This document shows positions 41,690 to 50,841 of a stretch of DNA of 60,824 nt, one piece after another. The notes beneath the pieces were generated by a model. The model saw only the letters and a list, made by a program, of their open reading frames with translations. It ran no database searches and had not been told where the DNA came from. Source of the DNA: Gammaproteobacteria bacterium (lineage in GTDB: Bacteria > Pseudomonadota > Gammaproteobacteria > Steroidobacterales > Steroidobacteraceae); NCBI GenBank assembly GCA_020851435.1, contig JADZCS010000230.1:1-60824 (forward strand). Direction: 5' to 3'. The position numbers and the translations under genes are program-made. The stretch's first letter is position 1, and every line of letters begins with the position of its first letter.

Positions 41690-43939
41690 TCAGGCCGCAT
41701 CCTTGAGCGGCGACGGACGGCTGATGGCGAAGCCCTGGGCAAAGTCCACGCCCATGCTGCGCGCCGCTTCGAGGGACGCCGGGTCCTCCACCTGCTCGGC
41801 GACGACGCGGAACGAGAGGGTTCGCGCCAGCCGGATCATGGCCGCCACCATTGCCTGGTTGACGGTGTCGCGGCCCAGGTTGTTCATGTACGAACCGTCG
41901 ATCTTCAGGTAATCCATCGACAGGTTCTTGAGGTTCGCGAAGGCGCCCAGGTCGGTGCCGAAGTTGTCGAGCGCGAACTGGCAGCCCATTCCGTGCAGCA
42001 CGCCGATGAAGCGCTGCGCGTGCTCGATGTTGGTCGAGACTGTGGACTCGCTGACCTCGAAGCAGACCTGCGCGGGCTGGACACCGGTCCGGTCGAGCGT
42101 GTCGACGACGAATTCCAGGAAGGTCGGATCGCCCAGCGACTGGCCCGACAGGTTGATCGACATGCAGCGGCCCTCGGCGAGCTGCAGGCTGCCCGAACCC
42201 AGCGCCGTGAACGCCGCCTGCACCACCCAGCGGTCGACCAGCGACATCAGGCGATAGCGCTCGGCGGCGGCCATGAACTCGGCCGGCGCGACGGCGTTGC
42301 CGGCGTCGTCGGTCAGGCGCACGAATATCTCGAGCCCCAGGCCGCTGCCGTCGTCTTCCTGCATCGGCACGATGCGCTGAACGTAGAGTTCGAAGCGCCC
42401 GTCGCGCAGCGCCGTCTGCAGGCGCTGCAGCCAGTGGATCTCGCCGCGGTGCCGCGCCAGCACCTCGTCGCGCGAGGAGTAGACGTGGACGCGGCCGCCG
42501 CTCTGGTTCTTGGCGGCATAGCAGGCGGAATCGGCGGCGGTCAGCACTTCCTCGACGGAGCCGCTGTCGCGGCCGACCTCGACGAGGCCCACGCTCACGC
42601 CCACCGTGAAGATGCGGTCGCGCCAGACGAAGCGGTAGTCGGCGACTGCGCGGCAGACGTCGTCCGCGATCTGTCGCGCCTTGTCGAGCGGGCATCCGGG
42701 CAGCAGCAGGCCGAACTCGTCGCCGCCGAGGCGCGCCACGATGTCGGAGTCGCGCACCGCGTCGCGGATGAGCGCCGCCAGCTCTCGCAGCATGCTGTCG
42801 CCGGCCATGTGGCCGCAGGTGTCGTTGACGTTCTTGAACCGGTCGAGGTCGAGGAAGCACAGCATGTGCGAGGCACCGCCCTCGCGCAGCGACTCGAGGG
42901 CGTCGGCAATCCTGCGCTCGAATTCACGGCGGTTCACGAGCCCGGTCAGCGCGTCATGGCTGGCCTGGTAGGACATCTGGCGCGTCAGGCCCCGCAGCTC
43001 GCTGACGTCGTGCAGCGTCACCACGACGCCGGTCATCGCGCCGCCGTCGTCCTGGATCGGGGCAGCCGTCGCCTCGATGCCGAATTCGGTCGCGGTGCGC
43101 CGCGCGGTCATCACGGCGCGCCGCCCGAGGTTCACGCGCGTGCCGTTGGTGAGGCACTGCCTGGCCGGGTCCGGCAGCGGCTTGCGGTCGGTCTCGTCGA
43201 CGAAATTGAACAACTCGCCGAGGGCGAGGCCTCGCGCCTCCGCCACCGTGACGCCCGCCATCTGCTCGGCGGCACGGTTGAGGTATTCGATGCGGCCGTC
43301 GGCGTCGGTCGCGACCAGGCCGTCGGCCATCGCGTCGAGGGTTCGCTGGGCGCGCGGCGACGCCTCGGCCGGGGCGGCGGGGACGCTCGCGGCAGCCGCG
43401 GGAATGCCCTGGGCGCGCGGCAGCATCTCGATGGCGGTGTACAGGACCGTGCGCTGGCCGCCGATGTCCACATCCACGCCGTTCAACTCGAGGCGGGTCA
43501 CCTGGCCGTAGACGTCGGCGATCTCGATCTCGCAGACACCGGGCGCCTGCTCGCCAGCGATGCGGCGCGCGAGGTTGGACTCGACGAGGCCGGCATACTC
43601 GGGTGAGACGAACTCGGACAGCGACCGGCCCACCAGTTCATCGGTCGGGCGTCCCACGAGGCGCGAGAACGCGGCGTTGGCGAACACGATGTGGTCGCGA
43701 TGCACGACCACGGCGTCCTGCACGTTGTCGACGAGGGCGCGGAACAGCGCATCCCGGCGGTCGACCGGCGGCGGCGCGAACGTGGGCTCGGCAGTGCGGG
43801 CAACGGGCGCGGGACGGGCCGACTGGAGCTCGGCCTCCTCGGATGCGCGGGCAAGTTGACGGCGCACCGACATGGCGTAGAACGCCAGGGCCACGGCGAC
43901 GGCCGAGAGCACGATGGTGATGAACCCAAGGCTCGTCAT
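41690..43939 (-). CDS. PAS-GGDEF-EAL protein with deviant EAL motif
   Basis: A 749-residue membrane-anchored c-di-GMP protein. One N-terminal membrane segment (LGFITIVLSAVAVALAFYAM) leads to two PAS domains (DNVQDAVVVHRDHIVFANAA and ADGLVATDADGRIEYLNRA). The GGDEF domain is intact (LGGDEFGLL around residues 405-409). In the EAL domain, canonical EAL is EIF (GLEIFVRL) and DDFG is DNFG, while FEVSES, KIDGSY and AEQVED remain near normal. Cyclase activity is likely; phosphodiesterase activity is doubtful. ATG 43939 is chosen; ATG 44044 would add 35 residues. Confidence 0.9.
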   Translation of the reverse strand: MTSLGFITIVLSAVAVALAFYAMSVRRQLARASEEAELQSARPAPVARTAEPTFAPPPVDRRDALFRALVDNVQDAVVVHRDHIVFANAAFSRLVGRPTDELVGRSLSEFVSPEYAGLVESNLARRIAGEQAPGVCEIEIADVYGQVTRLELNGVDVDIGGQRTVLYTAIEMLPRAQGIPAAAASVPAAPAEASPRAQRTLDAMADGLVATDADGRIEYLNRAAEQMAGVTVAEARGLALGELFNFVDETDRKPLPDPARQCLTNGTRVNLGRRAVMTARRTATEFGIEATAAPIQDDGGAMTGVVVTLHDVSELRGLTRQMSYQASHDALTGLVNRREFERRIADALESLREGGASHMLCFLDLDRFKNVNDTCGHMAGDSMLRELAALIRDAVRDSDIVARLGGDEFGLLLPGCPLDKARQIADDVCRAVADYRFVWRDRIFTVGVSVGLVEVGRDSGSVEEVLTAADSACYAAKNQSGGRVHVYSSRDEVLARHRGEIHWLQRLQTALRDGRFELYVQRIVPMQEDDGSGLGLEIFVRLTDDAGNAVAPAEFMAAAERYRLMSLVDRWVVQAAFTALGSGSLQLAEGRCMSINLSGQSLGDPTFLEFVVDTLDRTGVQPAQVCFEVSESTVSTNIEHAQRFIGVLHGMGCQFALDNFGTDLGAFANLKNLSMDYLKIDGSYMNNLGRDTVNQAMVAAMIRLARTLSFRVVAEQVEDPASLEAARSMGVDFAQGFAISRPSPLKDAA

Positions 43940-44198
43940 GATCCTCGAGTGGCCCCTACGCCGCTCCACGACCTGCCAGGGGCGCAGGACGGTCGCGAAC
44001 CGATTCTTGTTGTCAGACTCACGCAACGTCGAGCATAGCGACATGGGTCGCGCGACCGCGCGCGATTGACCATAATGGGGCACGGTATTACCGCTTGTAG
44101 GTCGCAGGGCCGACCGCTTAACCTCATGCCCCGCGCGCGCCGCGCGCGCGACCCTGTCCATTATCCAGGCCCCACGAAAAGCACGCAGAGCACTCGCC

Positions 44199-44864
44199 AT
44201 GACCATGCTGGAAGCCGCCCGTCGACAGATGATTGACCAGCAGGTCCGCGCCTGGGAGGTCCTCGACGCCCGCGTGCTCGAGACACTGGCATCGGTCCGG
44301 CGCGAAGACTTCGTGCCCGCGGAATTCCGCGACGTGGCCTTCGCGGATGCCGCGATCCCGCTCGGCCCCGGGCAGCACATGCTGGCGCCGAAGGTCGAGG
44401 GGCGGATCCTGCAGGCGCTCGAGCTCGGCCGGCACGAGGAAGTGCTGGAAATTGGCACCGGCAGCGGGTTCTTCGCCGCGTGCCTGGCCAGGCTGGCGCG
44501 CCGCGTGCGCTCGATCGAGATCCATCCCGACCTCGCCGCGCAGGCAGGCACGAACCTCAGCACCGCGGGCATCGCCAACGTCACGGTCGAGACCGGCGAC
44601 GCCCTGGCGCTCGAGTTCACGGGAACCGACCAGGGCCGCTACGACTCGATAGCCATCACCGCCTCGCTGCCGCTGTACGACGAGCGCTTCCAGAAGGCCC
44701 TGAAGATAGGTGGACGCATGTTCGTGGTCGTCGGGAAGGCGCCCGTGATGGAAGCCCGCCTCGTCACCCGCACTGGCCCGTCCGACTGGTCAACCGAAAG
44801 CCTGTTCGAGACCGTCATTGACCCGCTCGTCAACGCCGTCGAGCCGCCACGATTCAACTTCTAG
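44199..44864 (+). CDS. pcm: protein-L-isoaspartate O-methyltransferase family protein
   Basis: A 221-residue SAM-dependent methyltransferase. Family features: an N-terminal helix pair (RRQMIDQQVRAWEVLD), REDFVPAEFRDVAFADAAIP, GPGQHMLAPKVEGRILQALE, and the SAM loop VLEIGTGSGFFAACLA. It would repair isoaspartyl residues. It carries GSGF rather than the usual GSGY, and this tolC-linked subgroup is more diverged than surE-linked pcm, so activity is not assured. A rhodanese-like gene follows 11 bases later. Confidence 0.85.
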   Translation: MTMLEAARRQMIDQQVRAWEVLDARVLETLASVRREDFVPAEFRDVAFADAAIPLGPGQHMLAPKVEGRILQALELGRHEEVLEIGTGSGFFAACLARLARRVRSIEIHPDLAAQAGTNLSTAGIANVTVETGDALALEFTGTDQGRYDSIAITASLPLYDERFQKALKIGGRMFVVVGKAPVMEARLVTRTGPSDWSTESLFETVIDPLVNAVEPPRFNF

Positions 44865-44875
44865 GGACGCACACC

Positions 44876-45196
44876 ATGGTCACCGACATCACTCCCATCG
44901 AGTTCGTCACCCGCCGCGACGCCGGCGAGGACATGGTCCTGCTGGACGTCCGCGAGCCCCACGAGGTCGAAGCCGCCAGCGTGCCCGGCATCCTGCACAT
45001 CCCGATGGCGCAGGTTCCCCACCGGCTGGCCGAACTCGACCCGTCCCGCGAGATCGTCGTGATGTGCAAGGCAGGCGGGCGCAGCATGCAGGTAGCGCGC
45101 TTCCTGGAGTCCCGCGGCTATACCCGCGTCCTGAACCTCACGGGCGGCATCCTGCGCTGGACCCAGGACGTGGACCCCAGTCTGACGCCCATCTGA
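44876..45196 (+). CDS. rhodanese-like sulfurtransferase domain protein
   Basis: A 106-residue single-domain rhodanese. LLDVREPHEVEAASVPG is the CH2A-type start of the fold, and the active-site loop MCKAGGRSM carries the catalytic cysteine that takes up sulfane sulfur. The final GGILRWTQDVDPS is typical. It is probably cytoplasmic. It lies between pcm and tolC, an arrangement common in related gammaproteobacteria. Confidence 0.92.
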   Translation: MVTDITPIEFVTRRDAGEDMVLLDVREPHEVEAASVPGILHIPMAQVPHRLAELDPSREIVVMCKAGGRSMQVARFLESRGYTRVLNLTGGILRWTQDVDPSLTPI

Positions 45197-45218
45197 GCCT
45201 CCGCCCGCCGCCGGGATA

Positions 45219-45255
45219 TTGCACGCTTCCGGTAGGTGATATACAGTTGTACAAC
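45219..45255 (+). promoter_or_regulatory. likely promoter of tolC with a palindrome at the start region
   Basis: TTGCAC (45219-45224) and TACAGT (45242-45247) are spaced by 17 bases, a reasonable sigma-70 pair. A perfect GTTGTACAAC palindrome (45246-45255) overlaps the -10 edge and could be an operator. Confidence 0.45.
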
Positions 45256-45303
45256 ACTAGTTGTCCCCGGACATCTGTTCCGACCCGAGGAACCACGAGA
45301 GCC

Positions 45304-46734
45304 ATGAATACCCGGCAGATCGTCAAGAGCATCCTGTTGGCCGCCAGCCTGGCCGCCACGCCGTTCGCCCAGGCATCCGACCTCGCCGAGGTGTACCAGA
45401 AGGCCCTGCAGAACGACCCCCAGATCCGTGAAGCCGAGGCCCTCCGGCTGGCGGCGCTGGAAGCCAAGCCACAGGCCCTGGCCACGCTGCTGCCGCAGGT
45501 GACGGGCGACGCCAGCTACAACACCACCGAGCCGTCGGGCTCGTCGAGCTTCGTGTCGCTGGTCCCGGATGCGTCGACACCCGATCCCGACGACCTGAAG
45601 CCGGTCATCGGCAGCCGCGACTCGTCAGCCGACTCCGAGACGACGCGCTGGGCCCTCGAGCTGCGCCAGAGCGTGTTCCGCTGGCAGAACTGGGTCGCGC
45701 TGAAGCGCGCCGACTCGCAGGTTGCCCAGGCCGAGGCCGACTACGCTGCGGCGCAGCAGGAACTCATCCTGCGGACCGCGCAGCGCTATTTCGACACCCT
45801 CGCCGCCCGCGACACCCTCGACGCCGCGCTCGCCGCGCAGGAAGCCATCTCGCGCCAGCTCGAACAGTCGGAGAAGCGCTTCGAGGTGGGCCTGATCGCG
45901 ATCACCGACGTGCAGGAAGCCAGGGCGGCCCGCGACACCGCGAACGCCGCGGTAATCCTCGGCAAGCGCACGCTGGCCACGCAGCAGGAACGGCTTCGCG
46001 AGCTGACCGGCGAGACTTTCGCCGAGCTCAAGGGCCCCGGCGACGACCTGCCGCTGCTGGGCCCAAACCCCGCGAACGAGGACGACTGGGTCAAGCTGGC
46101 GATGGAACAGAACCTGTCGCTGATATCGAGCCGCCTGGCCGCCGACATCTCGCGCAGCAACATCAGCTCCGAAAAGGGCGGCCACCTGCCGACCCTGGAC
46201 CTGGTCCTGACGCGCAGCAGCTACGACACCAAGGCGACCCGCGACCTCGACGGCATCCCCGGCGTCTCCGGCAACGCGGACAGCGACGGCGACGACAAGC
46301 AGGTGCTGCTGCAGTTCACGGTGCCCATCTACTCCGGCGGCGCCACCTCCAGCCGGGTCCGCCAGGCGGAATACCAGCACCGCGCTTCGCGTGAGCGCCT
46401 GGAGCGCACCGCGCGCCAGACCGAACTCGACACCCGCGATGCCTACCTGGGCGTCGTATCCGAGCTCGCGCGCACCAAGGCACTCAAGCAGGCGATGGAT
46501 TCGGCGCAGACCGCGCTGTCGGCGACCGAGGCCGGCTACGAAGTGGGCACGCGCACCTCGGTGGACGTGCTCGAAGCACGCCGCCGGCTGTTCGACGCGC
46601 AGACCAACTACTCGCGCTCGCGCTACGACTACCTGCTGAACGGCTTCAAGCTGTATCTCGCCGCAGGCGCACTGGAGCCGAAGTCGGTGGCCGCGATCAA
46701 CGGCTGGCTGGTCAAGCCCGTGAGCGTGAAGTAG
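45304..46734 (+). CDS. tolC: TolC-family outer-membrane efflux/export channel
   Basis: A 476-residue outer-membrane channel used by efflux pumps and type I export. The signal peptide (SILLAASLAATPFAQA) is followed by DLAEVYQKALQNDPQIREAE, the hallmark N-terminal helix. The two structural repeats are visible (FRWQNWVALKRADSQVAQAE and IYSGGATSSRVRQAEYQ), as are EVGLIAITDVQEARAARD and EVGTRTSVDVLEARRRLF. The length matches TolC. There is no membrane-fusion or RND gene beside it, so it is likely the general-purpose TolC. Confidence 0.93.
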   Translation: MNTRQIVKSILLAASLAATPFAQASDLAEVYQKALQNDPQIREAEALRLAALEAKPQALATLLPQVTGDASYNTTEPSGSSSFVSLVPDASTPDPDDLKPVIGSRDSSADSETTRWALELRQSVFRWQNWVALKRADSQVAQAEADYAAAQQELILRTAQRYFDTLAARDTLDAALAAQEAISRQLEQSEKRFEVGLIAITDVQEARAARDTANAAVILGKRTLATQQERLRELTGETFAELKGPGDDLPLLGPNPANEDDWVKLAMEQNLSLISSRLAADISRSNISSEKGGHLPTLDLVLTRSSYDTKATRDLDGIPGVSGNADSDGDDKQVLLQFTVPIYSGGATSSRVRQAEYQHRASRERLERTARQTELDTRDAYLGVVSELARTKALKQAMDSAQTALSATEAGYEVGTRTSVDVLEARRRLFDAQTNYSRSRYDYLLNGFKLYLAAGALEPKSVAAINGWLVKPVSVK

Positions 46735-46750
46735 CGCCGGACGGCGTGGC

Positions 46751-48031
46751 TCAGGCGCGGTCGACGTCCGCGAGCAGCGGCTCGATGAGGGCGAGCAATC
46801 GTCCGAGCGCGCCGCGGTTCTGCAGCACCAGCCGCTGGCCGATCGCGCCCACCGCCTGCCGGCGGTCGGCATCCGCCAGCAGCGCGATCACCTCGCGGGC
46901 CAGTTCCGCCTCGTCGTGCACGACGCGGGCGGCGCCCGCGTCGATGAACATCCGCGCGATATCCTCGGAATTGAAGTTGTAGGGACCCACGATGATCGGC
47001 AGGCCCACCGCCGCCGGCTCCAGCAGGTTGTGGCCGCCGATCGGCACGAGGCTGCCCGCGACGAAGGCCAGGTCGGACGCCGCGTAGAATGTCATCAACT
47101 CGCCCATCGTGTCCCCGAGCAGCACCTCTGCATCGGGGTCGATCCGCCCGCCGGCCGAGGCCAGCACGTGGCGCACCCCCCGTCTCGCCAGCAGCGCGCC
47201 GACCGCCTCGAAACGCGGGGGGTGGCGCGGGACGAGTATCAGCAGGGCCTCCGGCAGGACCTCGCGCACGCGCCGGTGTGCGTCGAGGAGCTTCTCCTCC
47301 TCGCCTTCGTGCGTACTGCCGGAGACCCAGACTGGCCGGGACGCAGCGTGCTGGGCTCGCCAGGCGCGGCCGCGCTCCAGGATGTGCGGCGGCAGGTCGA
47401 AGTCGAACTTGAGGTTGCCGGTGACGTGCGTGCGCTCGGGATTCGCCCCGATCGACACGAAGCGCTCGGCATCCAGCGCGCTCTGCGCGGCGATCACGAT
47501 GCCGTGCGACAGGGTCTCGCGGAACAGGCCGACGAGCCGCCGGTAGCGACTCACCGAGCGCGGCGAGACGCGGGCGCTCGCCAGCACCAGCGGCACGCGG
47601 CGGCGACCGCACTCCGCATACAGGTTGGGCCAGAGCTCCGTCTCGAGAATCAGCGCCAGGCAGGGCCGCACGGAATCGAAGAAGCGCCGCACCGCGGCCG
47701 GCGTGTCGTAGGGGGCATAGCGGTGCTCGACGCCTGCTCCGGCAAACAGCATGCGCGCGCGCATCGCGCCCGTTGGCGTGACCGTGGTGAGCACCAGCGG
47801 GGTGCCCGGGTGCCGCTCGCGCAAGGCCCGTACCAGCGGCGCCGCGGCCTGCACCTCGCCCACCGACACGGCGTGGATCCAGATGGCCTGCCCCGGCAGG
47901 CGCGGCCCGTAGCCCCAGCGCTGGCCAAGGCCACCCCAGTAGGCTCGATCCGTGAAGCCCCGCCACAGCAGCGCCAGGAAGGCCAGCGGCGCGGCGATCC
48001 GGATCAGCACTGCGTAAATCAGGCGCAGCAC
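46751..48031 (-). CDS. waaA: 3-deoxy-D-manno-octulosonic acid (Kdo) transferase
   Basis: A 426-residue inner-membrane enzyme that adds Kdo to lipid A precursor. One N-terminal membrane anchor (YAVLIRIAAPLAFLALLWRG) is followed by a GT-B fold: IWIHAVSVGEVQAAAPLVRA, LILETELWPNLYAECGRRR, HVTGNLKFDFDLP, VWVSGSTHEGEEE, and the donor-binding SLVPIGGHNLLEPAA. The GTG start lies one base after the kdkA stop, so the two genes form an operon. KdkA acts on the Kdo that WaaA adds, which suggests a mono-Kdo, phosphorylated inner core. Confidence 0.93.
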   Translation of the reverse strand: MLRLIYAVLIRIAAPLAFLALLWRGFTDRAYWGGLGQRWGYGPRLPGQAIWIHAVSVGEVQAAAPLVRALRERHPGTPLVLTTVTPTGAMRARMLFAGAGVEHRYAPYDTPAAVRRFFDSVRPCLALILETELWPNLYAECGRRRVPLVLASARVSPRSVSRYRRLVGLFRETLSHGIVIAAQSALDAERFVSIGANPERTHVTGNLKFDFDLPPHILERGRAWRAQHAASRPVWVSGSTHEGEEEKLLDAHRRVREVLPEALLILVPRHPPRFEAVGALLARRGVRHVLASAGGRIDPDAEVLLGDTMGELMTFYAASDLAFVAGSLVPIGGHNLLEPAAVGLPIIVGPYNFNSEDIARMFIDAGAARVVHDEAELAREVIALLADADRRQAVGAIGQRLVLQNRGALGRLLALIEPLLADVDRA

Positions 48032-48032
48032 C

Positions 48033-48749
48033 TCACGCCCCTCCGTCGTGTGCGGAGCGCAGCGCGAGCATGCCCTCGCGCCAGTCCGGCGCGCCGGGAT
48101 TGAGGCCCGCCAGTTTCGCCAGGGAGCGCTCGAGGCGCGCGAGCACCGCGTCCTGCCAGGGGCCGGGCGGGCGCAGGCGGCCGCGATCGAAGTCCAGCAG
48201 CCACACCTGGCCGGCTGAGCCGAGCATGACGTTGTTGGCGTTCAGGTCGACGTGCTGCACGCCGGCGCGATGGAAGCGCTGGAGGCAGGCGCCCACTGCG
48301 CGCCAGTCGGCAATCCGCATCGAGCCCGCGAGCCAGCGCGCCGCCAGCGTGTCGCAGGGGGGCAGGCGCGCGGTGACGAGTTCCGCGCGATAGGCAAGCC
48401 TGGTCCGGACATAGCGCGCGGCGACCGGCGCGGGCACGGGCAGGTCGAGGTCGACGAGGGCGCCGAGCAGGCGCAGTTCGTGGAAGGCGCGCGTGCGCTG
48501 CTCGCCCGTGTAAAAATAGGCGTCGCGGGCGAAGCGCGCGGCGAAGCCGCCGCGAAGGTAACGGCGCAGCACGAGGCCCTGGGCATCGTCGCCCAGGAAC
48601 ACGATCGAGCCGCGGCCGCCCGACATCTCCCGCGCGGCCCCTCGGCGCCGCCAGGCGTCGAGGTCGAACAGCGCCGCTGGCGCGTTGCCGGCCCTGGAGG
48701 GGTCATATAGGATTGCGCCGCCGCCGATGGCGATGCGCTCGAATTTCAT
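48033..48749 (-). CDS. kdkA: Kdo kinase
   Basis: A 238-residue small kinase that phosphorylates Kdo in the LPS inner core. Kinase-like motifs: QHVDLNANNVML (catalytic loop) and WLLDFDRGRLRP (metal site), with LVLRRYLRGGFAARFARDAY near the nucleotide-binding lobe. It precedes waaA on the same strand. ATG 48749 suits the family's N-terminus (KFERIAIGGGAILYDPSR); ATG 48758 would add three residues. The start codon overlaps that of the divergent glycosyltransferase gene at CATG. Confidence 0.88.
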   Translation of the reverse strand: MKFERIAIGGGAILYDPSRAGNAPAALFDLDAWRRRGAAREMSGGRGSIVFLGDDAQGLVLRRYLRGGFAARFARDAYFYTGEQRTRAFHELRLLGALVDLDLPVPAPVAARYVRTRLAYRAELVTARLPPCDTLAARWLAGSMRIADWRAVGACLQRFHRAGVQHVDLNANNVMLGSAGQVWLLDFDRGRLRPPGPWQDAVLARLERSLAKLAGLNPGAPDWREGMLALRSAHDGGA

Positions 48750-49821
48750 GGCCGCCATCCTACCCGCCCCGCCCCGCCGCGTCTGCATCCTGCGCCTGTC
48801 CGCGATCGGGGACACCTGCCATGTGCTGGCGGTCGTGCGCGCGCTGCAGCGCGCCTGGCCGGAAGCGAAGTTCACCTGGATCATCGGCAAGGTCGAGGCG
48901 AAGCTGATGTCGCTCGCGACCGACATCGATTTCGTCGTGTTCGACAAACGTGCCGGGCTGGGCGAGTACGCGCGCCTGCGCCGGACGCTCGCCGACCGCG
49001 ACTTCGACCTGCTGCTGCACATGCAGCTCGCGCTGCGCGCCTCGGCGATCACGCCGTTCGTGCCCGCGCGCGTCAAGCTCGGATTCGACCGCGCGCGCGC
49101 GCGGGAGCTCCAGTGGCTGTTCACGACCCACCGCATCGCCGCCCGCAGCCGCGAGCACGTGCTCGATTCCCTGTTCGGCTTCGCCGAAGCCGTGGGAGTG
49201 CACGACCACGCGCTGAGCTGGGACCTGCCACTGCCGGCGGATGCGATGGCCTACGCGGCGCGCCTGATTCCGGACGCGCAGCCGACGCTGGTGCTGAGCC
49301 CCTGCTCCAGCCACCCGCTGCGCAACTGGAGCACCGAGCGCTACGCCGCGGTCGCGGCGCACGCCGTGCGCGAGCATGGCATGCGCGTGATCCTCGCGGG
49401 CGGCCGCAGCGAACTGGAGACGCGCACGGCAGCGGACATCGAGCGGCTCGCAGGCGTGCCGCTGGTCAACACCGTCGGCCAGGACACCCTGCCGCAACTG
49501 CTCGCGCTGCTCGGGCGCGCCGACGTGCTGCTCACGCCCGACTCGGGCCCCGCGCACATGGCCACCATGGTGGGCACGCCGGTCATCGGCCTCTATGCGA
49601 CGGCCAACCCCGAGCGCAGCGGCCCCTACCTGAGCCGCGCGCACTGCGTGAACCGCTACCCCGATGCGGCCCGGAAGTTCCTGAACCGCAGCGTCGACGA
49701 AAGCCCCTGGACCACCAAGATCGAACGTCCCGGCGTGATGGACCTCATCCTCGTCGAGGACGTGACCAGCAGGCTCGACGCGCTGGTCCGGTCCGGACTC
49801 AAGCCGCGCCAGCCACTATAA
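48748..49821 (+). CDS. glycosyltransferase family 9 protein (LPS heptosyltransferase-like)
   Basis: A 357-residue GT-B enzyme of the heptosyltransferase family. CILRLSAIGDTCHVLAVVRA is the classic N-terminal motif with the catalytic Asp, and LVLSPCSSHPLRNWSTERYA and LLTPDSGPAHMATMVGTPVI form the ADP-heptose side. It probably adds heptose to the Kdo core made by WaaA/KdkA. ATG 48748 starts just before the family's first strand; ATGs at 48727 and 48733 are alternatives. It is divergent from kdkA with overlapping starts, and the DUF6165 gene follows. Confidence 0.9.
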   Translation: MAAILPAPPRRVCILRLSAIGDTCHVLAVVRALQRAWPEAKFTWIIGKVEAKLMSLATDIDFVVFDKRAGLGEYARLRRTLADRDFDLLLHMQLALRASAITPFVPARVKLGFDRARARELQWLFTTHRIAARSREHVLDSLFGFAEAVGVHDHALSWDLPLPADAMAYAARLIPDAQPTLVLSPCSSHPLRNWSTERYAAVAAHAVREHGMRVILAGGRSELETRTAADIERLAGVPLVNTVGQDTLPQLLALLGRADVLLTPDSGPAHMATMVGTPVIGLYATANPERSGPYLSRAHCVNRYPDAARKFLNRSVDESPWTTKIERPGVMDLILVEDVTSRLDALVRSGLKPRQPL

Positions 49822-49870
49822 TCGGCGTTCGCGGCCCACTCCCGGACCGCGCATGCCCCGGAGTCGACCC

Positions 49871-50269
49871 ATGTCCGAAATCCTCGTGCCCGTATCGCCT
49901 GGCGAGATGCTCGACAAGGTCACGATCCTGCGGATCAAGTCGGCGCGCATGAGCGATCCCGCGAAGCTCGCGAACGTGCGGCTCGAACTCGACATGCTCG
50001 AGCGCACCTGGGCGGCCTCACCCTACGCCGGTGCCGACGTCGCCGCCGACGTCGCCGCCCTGCAGGCGGTCAACGAGCGCCTGTGGGTGATCGAGGACGA
50101 CATCCGCGACAAGGAACGCGCGCAGGAATTCGACGCGCGCTTCATCGAGCTCGCGCGCTCCGTCTACTTCGAGAACGACGAACGCGCCGCGATCAAGAAG
50201 CGCATCAACACCGCGCTCGGGTCGAAAATCGTCGAGGAAAAGTCGTACGCCGCTTACAAGCCCAGCTGA
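49871..50269 (+). CDS. DUF6165 family protein
   Basis: A 132-residue protein of the family I recognise as DUF6165, found near LPS-core genes. It begins SEILVPVSPGEMLDKVTILR and continues with a helical body (LWVIEDDIRDKERAQEFDAR, SVYFENDERAAIKKRIN). No catalytic motif is visible, and it is probably cytoplasmic. GGAG lies upstream of ATG 49871. It follows the GT9 gene by 49 bases and may be co-transcribed. Function unknown. Confidence 0.82.
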   Translation: MSEILVPVSPGEMLDKVTILRIKSARMSDPAKLANVRLELDMLERTWAASPYAGADVAADVAALQAVNERLWVIEDDIRDKERAQEFDARFIELARSVYFENDERAAIKKRINTALGSKIVEEKSYAAYKPS

Positions 50270-50578
50270 CGAGAGCACCGCGCTCACGTGCAGCTGCGTC
50301 CCGTGATGGTCGATCCTCCGCGCGGTCCACGCGCACCGGTGCCCCGTGATGGTCGACCCGCCGCGCTGCGCCGGCGATTCACTCAGCGGGGCGTGTGGGC
50401 GGGTCGGCATTCCGCCCGGCCGCCGTGCGCAGGCAGCCGAGTGTGGGGTGTCGGGTCCGTAGCAATCAGGCGGCGCTTCGCCGCCGCGGAGGACCCGATA
50501 CCCCGCGATCGGCTGCCGGTCGGCTGTGGCGCCTGTATCACGGGTGCGACGGACGGGCTCCGAACGGCAAAACGCAAG
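50270..50578. other. intergenic region with a repeat pair and nested hairpin
   Basis: No gene is supported. It holds a 23-base imperfect direct repeat (50301-50323 and 50344-50366, two mismatches) and a nested structure: outer stem TCGGGTCC (50451-50458) with GGACCCGA (50491-50498), inner stem GGCGGCG-CTT-CGCCGCC (50469-50485). It lies between convergent genes, so it may end transcription or encode a small RNA. Confidence 0.55.
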
Positions 50579-50782
50579 TCAGCGCAGCGTGAATTCCGCC
50601 GAGCAATACGGGCATTTCGCCCAGCCGGTCTTCTCGATCGGCAGGTACACGCGCGGGTGGGAGTTCCACAGCTGCATGCCCGGCATGGGGCAGGACAGCG
50701 GCAGGTCCGACGCCGTCACCTCGTAGCGGTTCTCGGCGTTGGGAGCGATCGTCTGGGGCAGGGGCTTGGCAGCGACGGCCAT
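50579..50782 (-). CDS. CHCC-type zinc-finger domain protein
   Basis: A 67-residue protein with a zinc site made of SCPMPG, a downstream His (NSHPRVYLPI) and CPYCSAEFTL, the pattern of bacterial relatives of complex-I subunit NDUFS6 (zf-CHCC). AAGGAGAGG lies just before ATG 50782. It is 59 bases downstream of glnE on the same strand. It probably binds zinc; role unknown. Confidence 0.9.
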   Translation of the reverse strand: MAVAAKPLPQTIAPNAENRYEVTASDLPLSCPMPGMQLWNSHPRVYLPIEKTGWAKCPYCSAEFTLR

Positions 50783-50841
50783 GGCGGCCTCTCCTTGGCG
50801 GGACTGCGGCAGCCTTGGGCTCGCCGCGTGAGGGGACGGCA

